Source: an uncultured Pseudohongiella sp. (GTDB lineage: Bacteria; Pseudomonadota; Gammaproteobacteria; Pseudomonadales; Pseudohongiellaceae). From it: a stretch of DNA of 64,000 nucleotides. Positions 35,846 to 45,994 of the stretch are shown here, one piece after another. The position numbers and the translations under genes were made by a program. Every line of letters begins with the position of its first letter. Within the stretch, counting starts at the first letter, position 1. Below the pieces are notes generated by a model. It made no database searches, was not told the DNA's origin, and was given only the letters and a program-made list of their open reading frames with translations. Where the stretch lies: contig OX638341.1 of NCBI GenBank assembly GCA_951812965.1, positions 372,001 through 436,000 of the forward strand. The letters are read 5' to 3'.

Positions 35846-36286
35846 ATGGCGAAAATCCTGACCTTGCACGGGCCCAATCTGAATCTGTTGGGACATCGAG
35901 AGCCGCACATATACGGCAGCGACACGCTAGACGACATCAACAACCGCCTGCGCGAACAATGCACGGCCGCCGGGCACGAGTTCGACGCCCTGCAAAGCAA
36001 TTCCGAAGCCGCGCTGATCGACCGGATCCAGTTGGCCCGGGTCGACGGCACTGCCTTCATGCTGGTCAACTTCGGTGGCTTCACACATACCAGCATTGCC
36101 ATCCGCGATGCCATTCTCGCCGCCGGCGTGCCCATCATCGAGGTGCACCTGTCGAATCTTTTCAGCCGCGAGCCTTATCGCCACAAATCGTATTTTTCCG
36201 ACATCGCGGTCGGCTGCGTATTCGGACTCGGCGCCCAGGGCTACGAACTTGCATTGCAGGCGGCCTGCCGCAAATTGGCGAATTGA
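35846..36286 (+). CDS. aroQ: 3-dehydroquinate dehydratase, type II
   Basis: 146 residues. Third step of the shikimate pathway. Motifs: [17 protein letters not shown] (flexible lid with the catalytic tyrosine), [11 protein letters not shown], and [16 protein letters not shown], where the usual proline after N is replaced by [16 protein letters not shown] follows. Located as first of aroQ-accB-accC, an arrangement common in the class; the 104-base gap before it (35742-35845) is AT-rich and probably holds its promoter. Confidence 0.93.
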   Translation: MAKILTLHGPNLNLLGHREPHIYGSDTLDDINNRLREQCTAAGHEFDALQSNSEAALIDRIQLARVDGTAFMLVNFGGFTHTSIAIRDAILAAGVPIIEVHLSNLFSREPYRHKSYFSDIAVGCVFGLGAQGYELALQAACRKLAN

Positions 36287-36308
36287 CCGCAACACGGGGG
36301 GAACACAG

Positions 36309-36758
36309 ATGGATATTCGCAAGGTCAAGAAACTGATCGAATTGCTCGAAACTTCCGACATCGCGGAAATCGAGATCAAGGAAGGCGAAGAAGCGGTCCG
36401 CATCAGCCGCGCATCGCGAATCCAGCCCGCGGTTGCCGCGATACCTGCTCCGGCAGCGGCCGCACCGGCCCCGGCTACGACAACGGAATCCGAACTGGAG
36501 CCGCTCGCCCCCATTGCCGAATCCGGAGAACTCGTGGAATCTCCCATGGTCGGCACTTTTTACCGGGCGCCCGCACCGTCCTCGCCGCCGTATGTCGAAG
36601 TCGGCCAACAGGTCAAGGAAGGCGATGTCATCGGCATCGTGGAAGCCATGAAGATGATGAACCAGATCGAATCGGAGTTCAGCGGAGTGGTGGCAGCGAT
36701 CCTCGTTGAAGACGGCAAGCCGGTGGAATTCGGCCAACCACTGGTTCGGATCGTCTAG
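36309..36758 (+). CDS. accB: Biotin carboxyl carrier protein of acetyl-CoA carboxylase
   Basis: 149 residues. The amino-terminal helix ([20 protein letters not shown]), an Ala-Pro linker (about 42-62), and the biotinyl domain with the modified lysine in [11 protein letters not shown] near residue 115 are all present. It carries carboxybiotin between AccC and the transferase. 25 bases separate it from accC. Confidence 0.95.
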   Translation: MDIRKVKKLIELLETSDIAEIEIKEGEEAVRISRASRIQPAVAAIPAPAAAAPAPATTTESELEPLAPIAESGELVESPMVGTFYRAPAPSSPPYVEVGQQVKEGDVIGIVEAMKMMNQIESEFSGVVAAILVEDGKPVEFGQPLVRIV

Positions 36759-36783
36759 GCGCTTCATTGTTCAGGAGTTCGCC

Positions 36784-38124
36784 GTGCTGAAAAAAGTCCT
36801 CATCGCCAATCGCGGCGAAATCGCCTTGCGCGTACTGCGCGCCTGCAAGGAACTCGGCATCCGCACGGTAGCGGTGCATTCCACCGCCGACTCCGACCTG
36901 ATGCATGTGCGCCTGTCTGACGAATGCGTCTGCATCGGCCCTCCGAGCCCGACCGAAAGCTATCTGAACATTCCGGCCATCGTCAGCGCGATGGAAGTCA
37001 GCGAAGCCGACGCGGTGCATCCCGGCTACGGTTTCCTTTCGGAAAACGCCGACTTTGCCGAACAGGTCGAGAACAGCGGCTTCATTTTCATCGGCCCCAG
37101 CGCCGAAACGATCCGCTTGATGGGGGACAAGGTGTCCGCTATCCGCACCATGCGCGAAGCCGGCATTCCCACCGTGCCGGGCTCCAACGGCCCCCTCGAC
37201 GACGATCAGCAACGCAGTCTCGAACTGGCGCGGGAAATCGGCTATCCGGTGCTGATCAAGGCGGCGGCAGGCGGCGGCGGCCGCGGCATGCGCGTGGTCA
37301 ATCACGAAACCAACCTGTTGCAATCGATTTACGTCACCCGCACCGAGGCGCAATCCTTTTTCGGTTCCGACTCCGTCTACCTGGAAAAATACCTGGAAAA
37401 TCCGCGCCATGTCGAAGTGCAGGTGATCGGCGACGGCAAGGGCAACGCCCTTTATCTCGGCGACCGGGACTGCTCCCTGCAACGCCGCCACCAGAAAGTG
37501 ATCGAGGAAGCGCCCGCCCCCGGCATTCCCGACGCCGTGCGGCAGGAAGTCGCCGAGGCCTGTATCAACGCCTGCCGGCGGCTGAAGTATCGCGGCGCGG
37601 GCACGCTCGAATTCCTGTACCAGAACGAGCGCTTCTATTTCATCGAAATGAATACCCGCGTGCAGGTGGAACATCCGGTTACCGAAATGGTCACCGGCTT
37701 TGACATCGTAAAAGAGCAATTGCGGATCGCCGGCGGAGAGCCGCTGTCCGCGAGTCAGGACGACATCAAATTCCACGGTCACTCGGTGGAATGTCGCATC
37801 AATGCCGAAGACCCGGCCAGTTTTCTGCCGAGCCCCGGCAAGGTTACGCTGTTTCACGCCCCCGGCGGGCCGGGTGTGCGAATCGATTCCCATCTCTACA
37901 GCGGCTATACCGTCCCGCCGCACTACGATTCGCTGATCGCGAAGGTCGTGACTCACGCCCAGGATCGCGAGCAGGCGCTTGAACGTATGCAGATCGCGCT
38001 CGAGGAACTGCTCATCGACGGCATCAAGTGCAATGCCTCATTGATGCGGGATCTGGTAACCGATCCGGAAATCCGCAAGGGCGGCTACAACATTCATTAC
38101 CTGGAAGGCAAGCTCGCCCGCTGA
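36784..38124 (+). CDS. accC: Biotin carboxylase of acetyl-CoA carboxylase
   Basis: 446 residues from a GTG start with AGGAG seven bases upstream. ATP-grasp enzyme that carboxylates the biotin of AccB. Motifs: [67 protein letters not shown] and [10 protein letters not shown]. Length matches E. coli AccC (449). It overlaps prmA as TGATG. Confidence 0.95.
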   Translation: MLKKVLIANRGEIALRVLRACKELGIRTVAVHSTADSDLMHVRLSDECVCIGPPSPTESYLNIPAIVSAMEVSEADAVHPGYGFLSENADFAEQVENSGFIFIGPSAETIRLMGDKVSAIRTMREAGIPTVPGSNGPLDDDQQRSLELAREIGYPVLIKAAAGGGGRGMRVVNHETNLLQSIYVTRTEAQSFFGSDSVYLEKYLENPRHVEVQVIGDGKGNALYLGDRDCSLQRRHQKVIEEAPAPGIPDAVRQEVAEACINACRRLKYRGAGTLEFLYQNERFYFIEMNTRVQVEHPVTEMVTGFDIVKEQLRIAGGEPLSASQDDIKFHGHSVECRINAEDPASFLPSPGKVTLFHAPGGPGVRIDSHLYSGYTVPPHYDSLIAKVVTHAQDREQALERMQIALEELLIDGIKCNASLMRDLVTDPEIRKGGYNIHYLEGKLAR

Positions 38125-39038
38125 TGCCATGGCGGCAATTGAAGTTGCGCCTGGGTAGCCGGGATCTCGAAACCGCGGAGGCATTGCTGTGGAGACGCGG
38201 AGCGCAGTCGGTAAGTCTTGCCGATGCAGCCGGACGGCCATCCAGTATAGGACACCCACTGTTCGAACTCGAACCCGGCGACACGCCGCTCTGGAACCGA
38301 TTGATCCTGACCGCGCTGTTTCCCCTGGACGCACCAATGGACAGCCTGTGCCGGGAATTGCTGGCCGCCTTTCCAGAAAGCGAACCGGCCATCGAAAAGT
38401 TGGGGGACAGGCAATGGGAACGAATCTGGCTCGAGGATTTTCGCCCCATGCAATTCGGCGAAGACTTGTGGGTCTGCCCGTCGGGCCATGCGCCGCCGGA
38501 CCCCTCGGCGACCAATGTCATGCTCGACCCGGGCCTGGCCTTCGGCACGGGAACCCATCCCACGACCGCCATGTGCCTGCGCCGGCTCGGAAATATCTCG
38601 CTTGAAGGGCTCAGTGTCATCGACTTCGGCTGCGGCTCGGGCATTCTCGCCATCGCTGCGGCCCTGCTCGGCGCCTGGCCCGTGTTCGCGGTCGATCACG
38701 ACTCCCGCGCGCTCGCGGCTTGCCGCGAGAACTGCCGCCGCAACGATCTGGGCGAAACCCGGGTCACCACGGCCTCACCGGAACAACTCCCCGGCTTGCA
38801 GGTCGACCTGCTGGTCGCCAACATCCTCGCCGAACCGCTGCTCCAATTGCGCGAAAGCTTTTCGACCCTGGTCAAACCGGGCGGCACGATCGTTCTGTCC
38901 GGAATCCTCGAACGGCAGGCGGAACGCCTGAGGCAAGCGTACGACCGGGATTTCGATTTCGAACGCGCAATTTCGGAAGAAGAATGGATATTGCTCGAAA
39001 GCCGAAAATCCCTGTTTGACACCAATTCCGCACTGTAG
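38124..39038 (+). CDS. prmA: Ribosomal protein L11 methyltransferase
   Basis: 304 residues. SAM-dependent methylation of L11. Recognised by WNRLILTALFPLDAP, the amino-terminal recognition domain, LDPGLAFGTGTHPTTAMCL, the SAM motif VIDFGCGSGILAIAA, and VANILAEPLLQL (the NI[L/I]A motif). Start overlaps the accC stop, indicating coupling. Confidence 0.94.
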   Translation: MPWRQLKLRLGSRDLETAEALLWRRGAQSVSLADAAGRPSSIGHPLFELEPGDTPLWNRLILTALFPLDAPMDSLCRELLAAFPESEPAIEKLGDRQWERIWLEDFRPMQFGEDLWVCPSGHAPPDPSATNVMLDPGLAFGTGTHPTTAMCLRRLGNISLEGLSVIDFGCGSGILAIAAALLGAWPVFAVDHDSRALAACRENCRRNDLGETRVTTASPEQLPGLQVDLLVANILAEPLLQLRESFSTLVKPGGTIVLSGILERQAERLRQAYDRDFDFERAISEEEWILLESRKSLFDTNSAL

Positions 39039-39076
39039 TGGAATTCCCGCTTTGCCGGAATTGGCGGTGTGAATTT

Positions 39077-39101
39077 CGGGCGACGCATGCGTCGCCCCTA
39101 C
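39077..39101. repeat. Single GACGCATGCGTC palindrome
   Basis: One 25-base unit ending CCCCTAC in the 94-base gap between prmA and the zinc-ribbon gene, 31 bases before the latter's ATG. It interrupts an otherwise tight operon. Confidence 0.85.
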
Positions 39102-39132
39102 ACTCTGGTAACTGGCCCGTAATGACCTGATC

Positions 39133-39975
39133 ATGAGCTTGAGCGTTACACGCTGCCCAAATTGCGGCTCAACTTTCAATACCAGCCAGCGGCAGCTTAA
39201 TTCCTCCGGGGGTCTGGCGCGCTGCGGCGCCTGCCTGCGCGTGTTTCCAGCCGCGGACAATCTGGTCGAACCCGGCGAGGATTCAGATCCGGCAGATTCA
39301 GTCTTCATCGGTCAAGCCCCCGCTGGGACGACGCAGGCGCCGCCAGCCGGGAAGAATGATTCGGACGACGAAACTCTCGCGGAACCCGTGGCTATTCCCG
39401 AATTCGAACCCAGGTTCGAGGTACTGCCGGACGACAGACAGAAAGCTCTGGGGCAACTGCGGCCCACATCGAACCTGCGGGTCGGAAAATCCTCCAACTG
39501 GATCGCTTTCACCGGCAAAACGACCCTGGCGCTGATGCTGCTGTTGCTAATGTCGGTGCAATATCTCTGGCGTCACCTGCCCGTATACAGCCAGGTTGAC
39601 TGGCTGCGGCCCCACTACGCCCGTATTTGCGAACTGGCCGGCTGCGAACTGCCGGCGTATTCCCGCGTAATCAGCTTCCGCAACGACAATACGGCCCTGC
39701 GCACTCATCCGGACTATCCCGACGCCTACCTGCTCGTTGCCCAATTTCACAATGCCGCCCCTTTTCCGCAGCCCTTTCCCGTAGTCGTGCTTCGATTCAC
39801 TTCGCTCGACGCCCGCACCGTCGCCGTGCGCGAATTCGCGCCCGGCGAATATCTGCCCCCGGGCTTGCTTGCCCTGGACCTGATGCCACCGGATTCCCCC
39901 GTCCAGTTCGAACTCGAACTGATGAATCCGGGCCCCGAGGCGGTTAATTACGAAGTTTCCTTCCGGGGGCCTTGA
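39133..39975 (+). CDS. Zinc-ribbon membrane protein with DUF3426 domain
   Basis: 280 residues. An MJ0042-type zinc ribbon CPNCGSTFNTSQ...CGACLRVF occupies residues 8-37. A variable linker follows, then one membrane helix (about 136-154, TLALMLLLLMSVQYLW) and the DUF3426 domain (LRPHYARICELAGCELPAYS, then VLRFTSLDARTVAVREFAPG). Function unknown. In many gammaproteobacteria it lies between prmA and dusB-fis; here dusB is absent. Confidence 0.88.
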   Translation: MSLSVTRCPNCGSTFNTSQRQLNSSGGLARCGACLRVFPAADNLVEPGEDSDPADSVFIGQAPAGTTQAPPAGKNDSDDETLAEPVAIPEFEPRFEVLPDDRQKALGQLRPTSNLRVGKSSNWIAFTGKTTLALMLLLLMSVQYLWRHLPVYSQVDWLRPHYARICELAGCELPAYSRVISFRNDNTALRTHPDYPDAYLLVAQFHNAAPFPQPFPVVVLRFTSLDARTVAVREFAPGEYLPPGLLALDLMPPDSPVQFELELMNPGPEAVNYEVSFRGP

Positions 39976-40094
39976 ACGATCGATTTCCCCCTTTCGCAAT
40001 CCGGGCCGTGGGGCTATTATTGGGACTACAACAAAGTCCGATCTTCTCCGCGCAACCAAAAAGAAAACCAAGCGGACAAAAATGCAGGCTCAGC

Positions 40095-40382
40095 ATGAAA
40101 CAAGCCGGCGCCGCCTCCGCGACGCAAGCCGCTCACTCCGCGAATTCGGGTTCCGGAGGCGATTTGGGCGACGAGGTGCATAACTCCGTCGATCATTATT
40201 TTGAAAACATGGATCGGGAATCCGTGACCAATCTGCACCGGCTCGTCATGTCCGAAGTCGAGTCCTCCCTGCTTGCCAACGTCATGCGGCGTACGGGTAA
40301 CAACCAGAGCAAGGCCGCCGTGATGCTCGGCCTCAACCGTGGTACGCTACGCGCCCGTCTCAAGCTATACGGTCTAATCTAG
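40095..40382 (+). CDS. fis: Nucleoid-associated protein Fis
   Basis: 95 residues, the normal length. The carboxy-terminal helix-turn-helix [20 protein letters not shown] and the core helices ([20 protein letters not shown]) identify Fis, a DNA-bending regulator of rRNA, recombination and growth-phase genes. The start at 40095 is chosen by length; frames further upstream look non-coding. The usual neighbour dusB is missing: the 119 bases between the DUF3426 gene and fis hold no gene. Confidence 0.9.
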   Translation: MKQAGAASATQAAHSANSGSGGDLGDEVHNSVDHYFENMDRESVTNLHRLVMSEVESSLLANVMRRTGNNQSKAAVMLGLNRGTLRARLKLYGLI

Positions 40383-40393
40383 CGCGCAAACCC

Positions 40394-41977
40394 ATGACAT
40401 CCGAAAATTCCGCCCCGATTCGCAGGGCGCTGATAACCGTTTCCGACAAGACCGGCCTCGTGCCATTCGCCGCCTCGCTAGATCGGCTGGGCATTGAAAT
40501 ACTTTCCACCGGCGGCACTCACAGAATGCTGTGCGAAGCCGGAATCGCGGCGGTCGAAATTTCCAGTTACACCGGCTTTCCGGAAATGATGGACGGTCGC
40601 GTCAAGACCCTGCACCCGAAGGTGCATGGCGGCATACTCGCGCGGCGCGATATCGATCTTGCAGTCATGGAACAACACGGCATTCCGCCGATCGACCTCG
40701 TTGTAGCCAATCTCTACCCATTCGAGCAGACCGTCAGCCGGCCAGATTGCGAACTTGCCGAAGCCATAGAGAACATCGATATCGGCGGCCCGACCCTGCT
40801 GCGGGCGGCGGCAAAGAATCACCGCTTTGTCGCGGTGGTGGTGGACCCCGCGAATTACGAGCCACTGGTCGCCGCTCTTGAAGCCGGCGCGGGTTCGCTC
40901 GACCAGGCAACACGATTTGAACTCGCGGTTGCGGCTTTCGAACATACCGCCGCCTACGACGGCATGATCGCAAATTACCTCGGCGTCCGGGTCTCCGCGA
41001 ACGGCGCGGCCGATCGGTTTCCACGCACATTCAACAGCCAGTTCCGCAAGCAGCAGGAATTGCGCTACGGGGAAAATCCGCACCAGGCGGCCGCCTTCTA
41101 TCGCGACCGAGAACCGCCCCCGGGCAGCATCGCCAGCGCCGCCCAACTGCAAGGCAAGACCCTTTCGTTCAACAACATCATGGACGCCGATACAGCCCTC
41201 GAATGCGTCAAGTCCTTGCGAGACTGCGCCTGCGTGATCGTCAAGCACGCCAACCCTTGCGGGGTGGCCGTGGCGGAAACTCCTCTTGCGGCGTACCAGG
41301 CGGCATTCCAGACCGATCCGACATCGGCTTTCGGCGGCATCATCGCCTTCAATCGGGAGCTTGACGAGGAAACCGCCGCCTGCATCGTCGAACAGCAATT
41401 CAGTGAAGTGATCGTCGCCCCTTCGGTGTCGGAACAAGCGCTGGCGGCCACGAGCGCCAAACAGAACGTTCGCGTGCTCGCTTGCGGACAATGGCCCGAA
41501 CAACGACCGGCCGGGCAGGATCTGAAGCGCGTCAACGGCGGCCTGCTCGTGCAGGACGCCGATGTGCAGGAAGTCAGCGAAGACGAACTCAACGTTGTCA
41601 GCCGGCGGTCGCCGGACGAGAGCGAGATGCGGGATTTGTTATTCGCCTGGACCGTGGCGCAATACGTCAAGTCAAACGCCATTGTCTATTGCCGCGGACT
41701 CAGGACCATAGGCGTTGGCGCGGGCCAGATGAGCCGCATCTACAGCGCTCGAATCGCCGGCATCAAGGCCAGTGACGAAGACCTCGAGGTAGCCGGCTCG
41801 GTGATGGCGTCGGACGCTTTTTTCCCGTTCCGGGACGGCATCGACGCCGCAGCGGCCGCCGGTATTACCGCCGTGATCCAGCCCGGCGGCTCGATGCGCG
41901 ATGCGGAAGTGATCGCCGCCGCCGACGAACACGGCATGGCAATGGTATTCACCGGCATACGCCACTTCAGGCATTGA
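40394..41977 (+). CDS. purH: Bifunctional AICAR transformylase / IMP cyclohydrolase
   Basis: 527 residues. The last two steps to IMP. The amino-terminal cyclohydrolase has [24 protein letters not shown] and [16 protein letters not shown]. The transformylase has [13 protein letters not shown], the K-H pair in [12 protein letters not shown], and [12 protein letters not shown] near the end. It starts 11 bases after fis and is followed by purD, a common order. Confidence 0.95.
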   Translation: MTSENSAPIRRALITVSDKTGLVPFAASLDRLGIEILSTGGTHRMLCEAGIAAVEISSYTGFPEMMDGRVKTLHPKVHGGILARRDIDLAVMEQHGIPPIDLVVANLYPFEQTVSRPDCELAEAIENIDIGGPTLLRAAAKNHRFVAVVVDPANYEPLVAALEAGAGSLDQATRFELAVAAFEHTAAYDGMIANYLGVRVSANGAADRFPRTFNSQFRKQQELRYGENPHQAAAFYRDREPPPGSIASAAQLQGKTLSFNNIMDADTALECVKSLRDCACVIVKHANPCGVAVAETPLAAYQAAFQTDPTSAFGGIIAFNRELDEETAACIVEQQFSEVIVAPSVSEQALAATSAKQNVRVLACGQWPEQRPAGQDLKRVNGGLLVQDADVQEVSEDELNVVSRRSPDESEMRDLLFAWTVAQYVKSNAIVYCRGLRTIGVGAGQMSRIYSARIAGIKASDEDLEVAGSVMASDAFFPFRDGIDAAAAAGITAVIQPGGSMRDAEVIAAADEHGMAMVFTGIRHFRH

Positions 41978-42017
41978 AAGTGGGTCGAAGCACAACTATG
42001 AATGACATCGATTATTT

Positions 42018-42042
42018 CGGGCGACGCATGCGTCGCCCCTAC
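42018..42042. repeat. Single GACGCATGCGTC palindrome
   Basis: A 25-base unit ending CCCCTAC between purH and purD. It directly abuts the AGGAAGG ribosome site of purD at 42043, so its hairpin could influence purD translation. Confidence 0.85.
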
Positions 42043-42056
42043 AGGAAGGCGAACTT

Positions 42057-43364
42057 TTGAAAATATTCGTAATCGGTTCCGGCGGGCGCGAGCACGCCCT
42101 TGCCTGGAGATGCGCCCAATCGCCCAGGGTGGATAAAGTGTTTGTGGCGCCGGGAAACGGCGGCACCGCGACGGAACCCAAGGTCGAGAATATTTCCATA
42201 GGCGTTACGGATTTCGCCGCCCTGGCGGATTTTGCCCGGGAACAGAATGTGGCCCTTACCATCGTGGGCCCGGAAGTACCGCTGGTTGCCGGCGTCACCG
42301 ACTATTTCCAGCAAAGAGGATTGCCATGCTTCGGCCCGGTGCAGGCCGCGGCGAGGCTCGAAGGGTCGAAGTCCTTCAGCAAGGATTTCATGCGCCGTCA
42401 CGGCATTCCCACGGCCGCTTACGAGGTCTTCACCGAGGTTGAGCCGGCCGCGGCCTTCGTGCGCGCGCATGGCGCGCCCATCGTGATCAAGGCCGACGGC
42501 TTGGCCGCGGGCAAGGGCGTCACCGTCGCCCAAACTGAAGACGAAGCCATCGCAACGATAAAGGACATGTTGTCCGGCAACCGCTTCGGCGAAGCGGGAC
42601 ATCGCGTTGTTGTCGAAGAATTCCTGGCCGGCGAAGAAGCGAGTTTCATCGTCATGAGCGATGGCGCGAATATCTTGCCGATGGCCACCTCCCAGGACCA
42701 CAAGGCGCGCGACGACGGCGACAAGGGGCCCAATACCGGCGGCATGGGCGCCTATTCTCCGGCGCCGGTGGTAACCGATGAAGTTCACGAGCGCATCATG
42801 GACCGGGTGATCCGCCCGGTCATCTCCGGTATGGCGGCGGATGGCCATCCCTATGTAGGCTTTCTGTACGCGGGCCTGATGGTCTCGCCCGATGGCGAGG
42901 TCAATGTAGTCGAATTCAATTGCCGCTTCGGCGACCCGGAAGCCCAGCCGATCATGATGCGCTTGCGATCCGACCTGGCCGAACTTTGCCTTGCGGCGCT
43001 GAGCGGCAACCTCGACAAGGTCACGGCGCAATGGGATCCGCGCAGTTGTCTTGGCGTGGTGCTTGCCTCGGGAGGCTATCCCGGAAGTTATGCCAAGGGC
43101 GCCATGATCTCGGGCCTGGACCGTGAGCCGGGCGAAGACCGGAAAGTCTTTCATGCCGGCACCGTTCGCGAAGCTCCCACCGCCCCTGGAGGTGACCATG
43201 TCATCCTCACCAATGGCGGCCGCGTACTTTGCGTCATGGCCCTCGGCGAGGACATCGCCGCCGCGCAAGAGGCAGCCTATGAGCTCACCCGAAGCATTCA
43301 TTGGGAAGGTGTTCAGTACCGAAGCGATATCGGCTTTCGCGCCGTGGGCCGGGAGAAGCGCTGA
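42057..43364 (+). CDS. purD: Phosphoribosylamine-glycine ligase
   Basis: 435 residues from a TTG start, chosen because the family begins MKILVIG-like and AGGAAGG lies nine bases before it. ATP-grasp enzyme making GAR, the second step of purine synthesis. Motifs: [55 protein letters not shown] and [16 protein letters not shown] palindromic repeat separates it from purH. Confidence 0.94.
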   Translation: MKIFVIGSGGREHALAWRCAQSPRVDKVFVAPGNGGTATEPKVENISIGVTDFAALADFAREQNVALTIVGPEVPLVAGVTDYFQQRGLPCFGPVQAAARLEGSKSFSKDFMRRHGIPTAAYEVFTEVEPAAAFVRAHGAPIVIKADGLAAGKGVTVAQTEDEAIATIKDMLSGNRFGEAGHRVVVEEFLAGEEASFIVMSDGANILPMATSQDHKARDDGDKGPNTGGMGAYSPAPVVTDEVHERIMDRVIRPVISGMAADGHPYVGFLYAGLMVSPDGEVNVVEFNCRFGDPEAQPIMMRLRSDLAELCLAALSGNLDKVTAQWDPRSCLGVVLASGGYPGSYAKGAMISGLDREPGEDRKVFHAGTVREAPTAPGGDHVILTNGGRVLCVMALGEDIAAAQEAAYELTRSIHWEGVQYRSDIGFRAVGREKR

Positions 43365-43401
43365 TTCCGCCTGAATTGCAGGTATAAGTACATGTGAGAC
43401 C

Positions 43402-43472
43402 GTAGGGGCGAGGCATGCCTCGCCCGACCCCGAAACCGTGCAACTGACGGGCGAGGCATGCCTCGCCCCTAC
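43402..43472. repeat. Composite double-palindrome element, copy 5 (71 bp)
   Basis: Palindromes at 43402-43426 and 43448-43472 with a core six bases shorter than in copies 2 and 3 but otherwise the same orientation. TGTGAGACC precedes it, as at other copies. It ends 38 bases before coq7. Confidence 0.9.
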
Positions 43473-43510
43473 ATGCTGACGGAATCTGCGATTCTGCTAG
43501 AATCACAGGC

Positions 43511-44158
43511 ATGAGCCGAACCACAAACCATTCATTTGTCGACCGTCTGCTGATCGGATTCGATGAGGCGCTGCGGACCTGTGTGCCGGGTTCCAGCCAG
43601 GCCGGGAGAGAATCTCCCGGGCAAGCCCAGCCCGAAACCGAACTTGACGAGTCCCGGGCGCGCGATGTGGTCGGACTCATGCGCATCAATCATACCGGCG
43701 AAGTCTGCGCCCAGGCGCTGTATCGCGGCCAGGCCGCCACCGCCAATCTCGGCGAAGTTCGCGAAGCGATGGAAGAAGCCGCGGCGGAGGAAATCGACCA
43801 CCTGGTCTGGTGCGAACAACGGCTCGACGCGCTCGGCTCGCGTCCCAGCCTTTTCAATCCGTTGTGGTACGGAATGTCATTCGGCCTCGGAGCGGTTGCG
43901 GGCCTGGCCGGCGACCGCTGGAGCCTCGGCTTTGTCGCCGAAACGGAAAAGCAGGTCTGCGAACATCTCGAAGATCACTTGCGAAAGCTGCCGGAAGACG
44001 ACGGCAAAAGCCGCGCCATTCTCGAACAGATGCTCATAGACGAGGAAAAGCACGGCACTACCGCCAAACAGGCCGGCGGCGCCGACCTGCCAGCGCCGGT
44101 GCGCTCCGCCATGACCGCCATGGCAGGGATAATGAAGCAAGTGACGTACCGCATCTGA
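43511..44158 (+). CDS. coq7: Demethoxyubiquinone hydroxylase
   Basis: 215 residues. Di-iron hydroxylase of ubiquinone synthesis. Iron ligands lie in [14 protein letters not shown] (first E), [13 protein letters not shown] (ExxH), [15 protein letters not shown] (E) and [14 protein letters not shown] (ExxH). The pattern and length fit bacterial Coq7. Convergent with the DUF1801 gene; the 108-base gap shows nothing notable. Confidence 0.93.
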   Translation: MSRTTNHSFVDRLLIGFDEALRTCVPGSSQAGRESPGQAQPETELDESRARDVVGLMRINHTGEVCAQALYRGQAATANLGEVREAMEEAAAEEIDHLVWCEQRLDALGSRPSLFNPLWYGMSFGLGAVAGLAGDRWSLGFVAETEKQVCEHLEDHLRKLPEDDGKSRAILEQMLIDEEKHGTTAKQAGGADLPAPVRSAMTAMAGIMKQVTYRI

Positions 44159-44266
44159 CATTCCCCGTCCGCGAACCCGCTCGAAGCCACCGACCCAGCC
44201 GCATGGACAGAGATTCTGCGATTCCGCGTGCGCCGGAAAATTGGCAGCGGCGAGCCTCACACTGCT

Positions 44267-44704
44267 TCAATGATGGGGCATTGCCCCGAGCAGTGGGAGT
44301 TTCTTTCGGCAGTGATAGGTGAGCGCCATCGAAATGCAGTGTTTCAACGGCACAATCGGGAGTTCTGCGTTCTTGTGCAAGACAATCGCGCGGTCGCCCT
44401 CGAAAGTGAGCGCGTCGCGGTAGAGTTCTCTGAACGTATCCACCAACCTGGTGCCGCAGTGAAACAACAGTTTGCATTCGTCAGGATGCGATGCCTTCCA
44501 ACCCAGTCTTATGGTGCTGCCGATTTTCGTCACATAGCTCGGCTCGCCCCATTTCAGGGTTTCCTCCACTTCACCAACTTCGGCCAATCCTGCCGCGGTA
44601 TCGAACACGAGTTGGCGCAGCCGCATGGTCAGCTTGTGGATTTCCGGAGGGTAGGTATCAAAGACAGCGGATACTCTCGCCCCGGGGTTTGGAACATACG
44701 TCAC
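44267..44704 (-). CDS. DUF1801 protein
   Basis: 145 residues from a GTG start 13 bases after the osmC stop. Recognised by IHKLTMRLRQLVFDTA, VEETLKWGEPSYVTKIGSTI-like strands and CKLLFHCGT. Small YdhG-like fold of unknown function, cytoplasmic. It probably shares the trpC-osmC transcript. Confidence 0.8.
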   Translation of the reverse strand: MTYVPNPGARVSAVFDTYPPEIHKLTMRLRQLVFDTAAGLAEVGEVEETLKWGEPSYVTKIGSTIRLGWKASHPDECKLLFHCGTRLVDTFRELYRDALTFEGDRAIVLHKNAELPIVPLKHCISMALTYHCRKKLPLLGAMPHH

Positions 44705-44717
44705 GGTTATGGCTCAC

Positions 44718-45143
44718 CTACTGGTTTTCTTCCACGATCTCGTAATCGTGGGTGATATTGACGCCGCCCTTTTTCAGCGTGATCGAAGCTGAACAGTATT
44801 TTTCGGCGGACAACTCGACCGCACGGGCTACCTGGGATTCGCTGAGATTTTCCCCGGCGATGCGGAATTGCATGTGGATCGATTCGAATACCGCCGGTAC
44901 GGCGTCGGCGCGCTCGGCGCTTATGCGGGCTTCGCAGCGTGTGATCTTCTGCCGGGCCTTGCGCAATATGGTCACCACATCATAGCTCGAACAACTGGCG
45001 ACGCCGAGGGCGACAAGCTCCATCGGCCGCATGCCCATGTTGCGGCCACCGCCTTCCGGCGCGCCATCGATGACCACCGCATGGCCGCTGCCGGATTCCG
45101 CCACGAACATAACGTCCTCGACCCAGTTTACGCGAGCTTGCAT
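44718..45143 (-). CDS. OsmC-family protein (YhfA-like)
   Basis: 141 residues with GGGGAGA before the ATG. Motifs RPMELVALGVASCSSYDVVTIL (C near residue 51, part shown) and AVELSAEKYCSASITLKKGG (C near 115) are the two peroxide-reactive cysteines of OsmC/Ohr-type proteins. The subgroup without the organic-peroxide arginine is YhfA-like. It follows trpC by 12 bases, an arrangement I recall from pseudomonads. Confidence 0.87.
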   Translation of the reverse strand: MQARVNWVEDVMFVAESGSGHAVVIDGAPEGGGRNMGMRPMELVALGVASCSSYDVVTILRKARQKITRCEARISAERADAVPAVFESIHMQFRIAGENLSESQVARAVELSAEKYCSASITLKKGGVNITHDYEIVEENQ

Positions 45144-45155
45144 TTCAATCTCCCC

Positions 45156-45980
45156 CTATCCGTTCTTTGGCGCCGGCGGCGCCGCGCCGGCCAGCATACT
45201 TTGCAGTTCCGCGCCCGGTTGGGGAGCGCGCATGAAGGTTTCGCCGATGAGGAATCCGAAAACGCCCCGCCCCATCATCAAGCGCATATCGCCGGGGTCG
45301 CCGATCCCGCTTTCGGTGATCAGCAGACGGCCGACAGGAACATGAGGCAACAATTCCAGCGTCGTCTCAAGGCTGGTTGCAAAATTGTGCAGATTCCGGT
45401 TGTTGATGCCGATCAATTCGCAATCGAGTCGAAGCGCGCGCTCGAGTTCCTCGCGGTCGTGAACTTCCACCAGCACACCCAGATTCAGCTCGGCAGCGCA
45501 GGCGGCGAGTTCTGCCAATTCCGAGTCGGTCAGCGCCGCCACGATCAGCAAGATGCAGTCGGCGCCGGCCAGGCGCGATTCGGCAATCTGGTAAGGGTCG
45601 ATCATGAAATCCTTGCGCAGCAATGGCAGATCTGCGGCAGCGCGCGCCGCGCGCAGATCTTCGAGACTTCCCTGGAAATATTTCTCATCGGTAAGAACCG
45701 AAAGGCAGGCGGCGCCGGCTTGCGCATATTCGGCGGCATGACGGCCAGCGTCGAAATCGTCCCGAATCAAACCCTTCGAAGGCGAGGCGCGTTTAATCTC
45801 TGCGATAACCGCTGGACTGCCATTGGCCATGCGCGCGCGCACGGCGCCGGCGAAATCACGCGGCGCCAGCGCACCGGTCAGTTCGGCTTCAATACTTCCC
45901 CACGGACGAGCCGCTTTGGCCGCGGCTACCTGCCGCCGCTTGTGGGCGATGATTTCCGCGAGAATGCTGTCAGGGTTCAT
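45156..45980 (-). CDS. trpC: Indole-3-glycerol-phosphate synthase
   Basis: 274 residues from the ATG at 45980. TIM-barrel with VIAEIKRASPSKGLIRDDF, LSVLTDEKYFQGSLEDL, LLRKDFMIDPYQIAESR, LVEVHDREELERAL and GINNRNLHNF. Monofunctional, without the TrpF part seen in E. coli. Third gene of trpG-trpD-trpC, 14 bases after trpD. Confidence 0.94.
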   Translation of the reverse strand: MNPDSILAEIIAHKRRQVAAAKAARPWGSIEAELTGALAPRDFAGAVRARMANGSPAVIAEIKRASPSKGLIRDDFDAGRHAAEYAQAGAACLSVLTDEKYFQGSLEDLRAARAAADLPLLRKDFMIDPYQIAESRLAGADCILLIVAALTDSELAELAACAAELNLGVLVEVHDREELERALRLDCELIGINNRNLHNFATSLETTLELLPHVPVGRLLITESGIGDPGDMRLMMGRGVFGFLIGETFMRAPQPGAELQSMLAGAAPPAPKNG

Positions 45981-45994
45981 GAGTGATGGCCGCT

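Noticed and set aside
35846..36286. AroQ loop change (NFGG instead of NPxA) as loss of function
   Set aside because: Other type II enzymes have glycine-rich variants at this loop, and the lid and remaining active-site motifs are intact.
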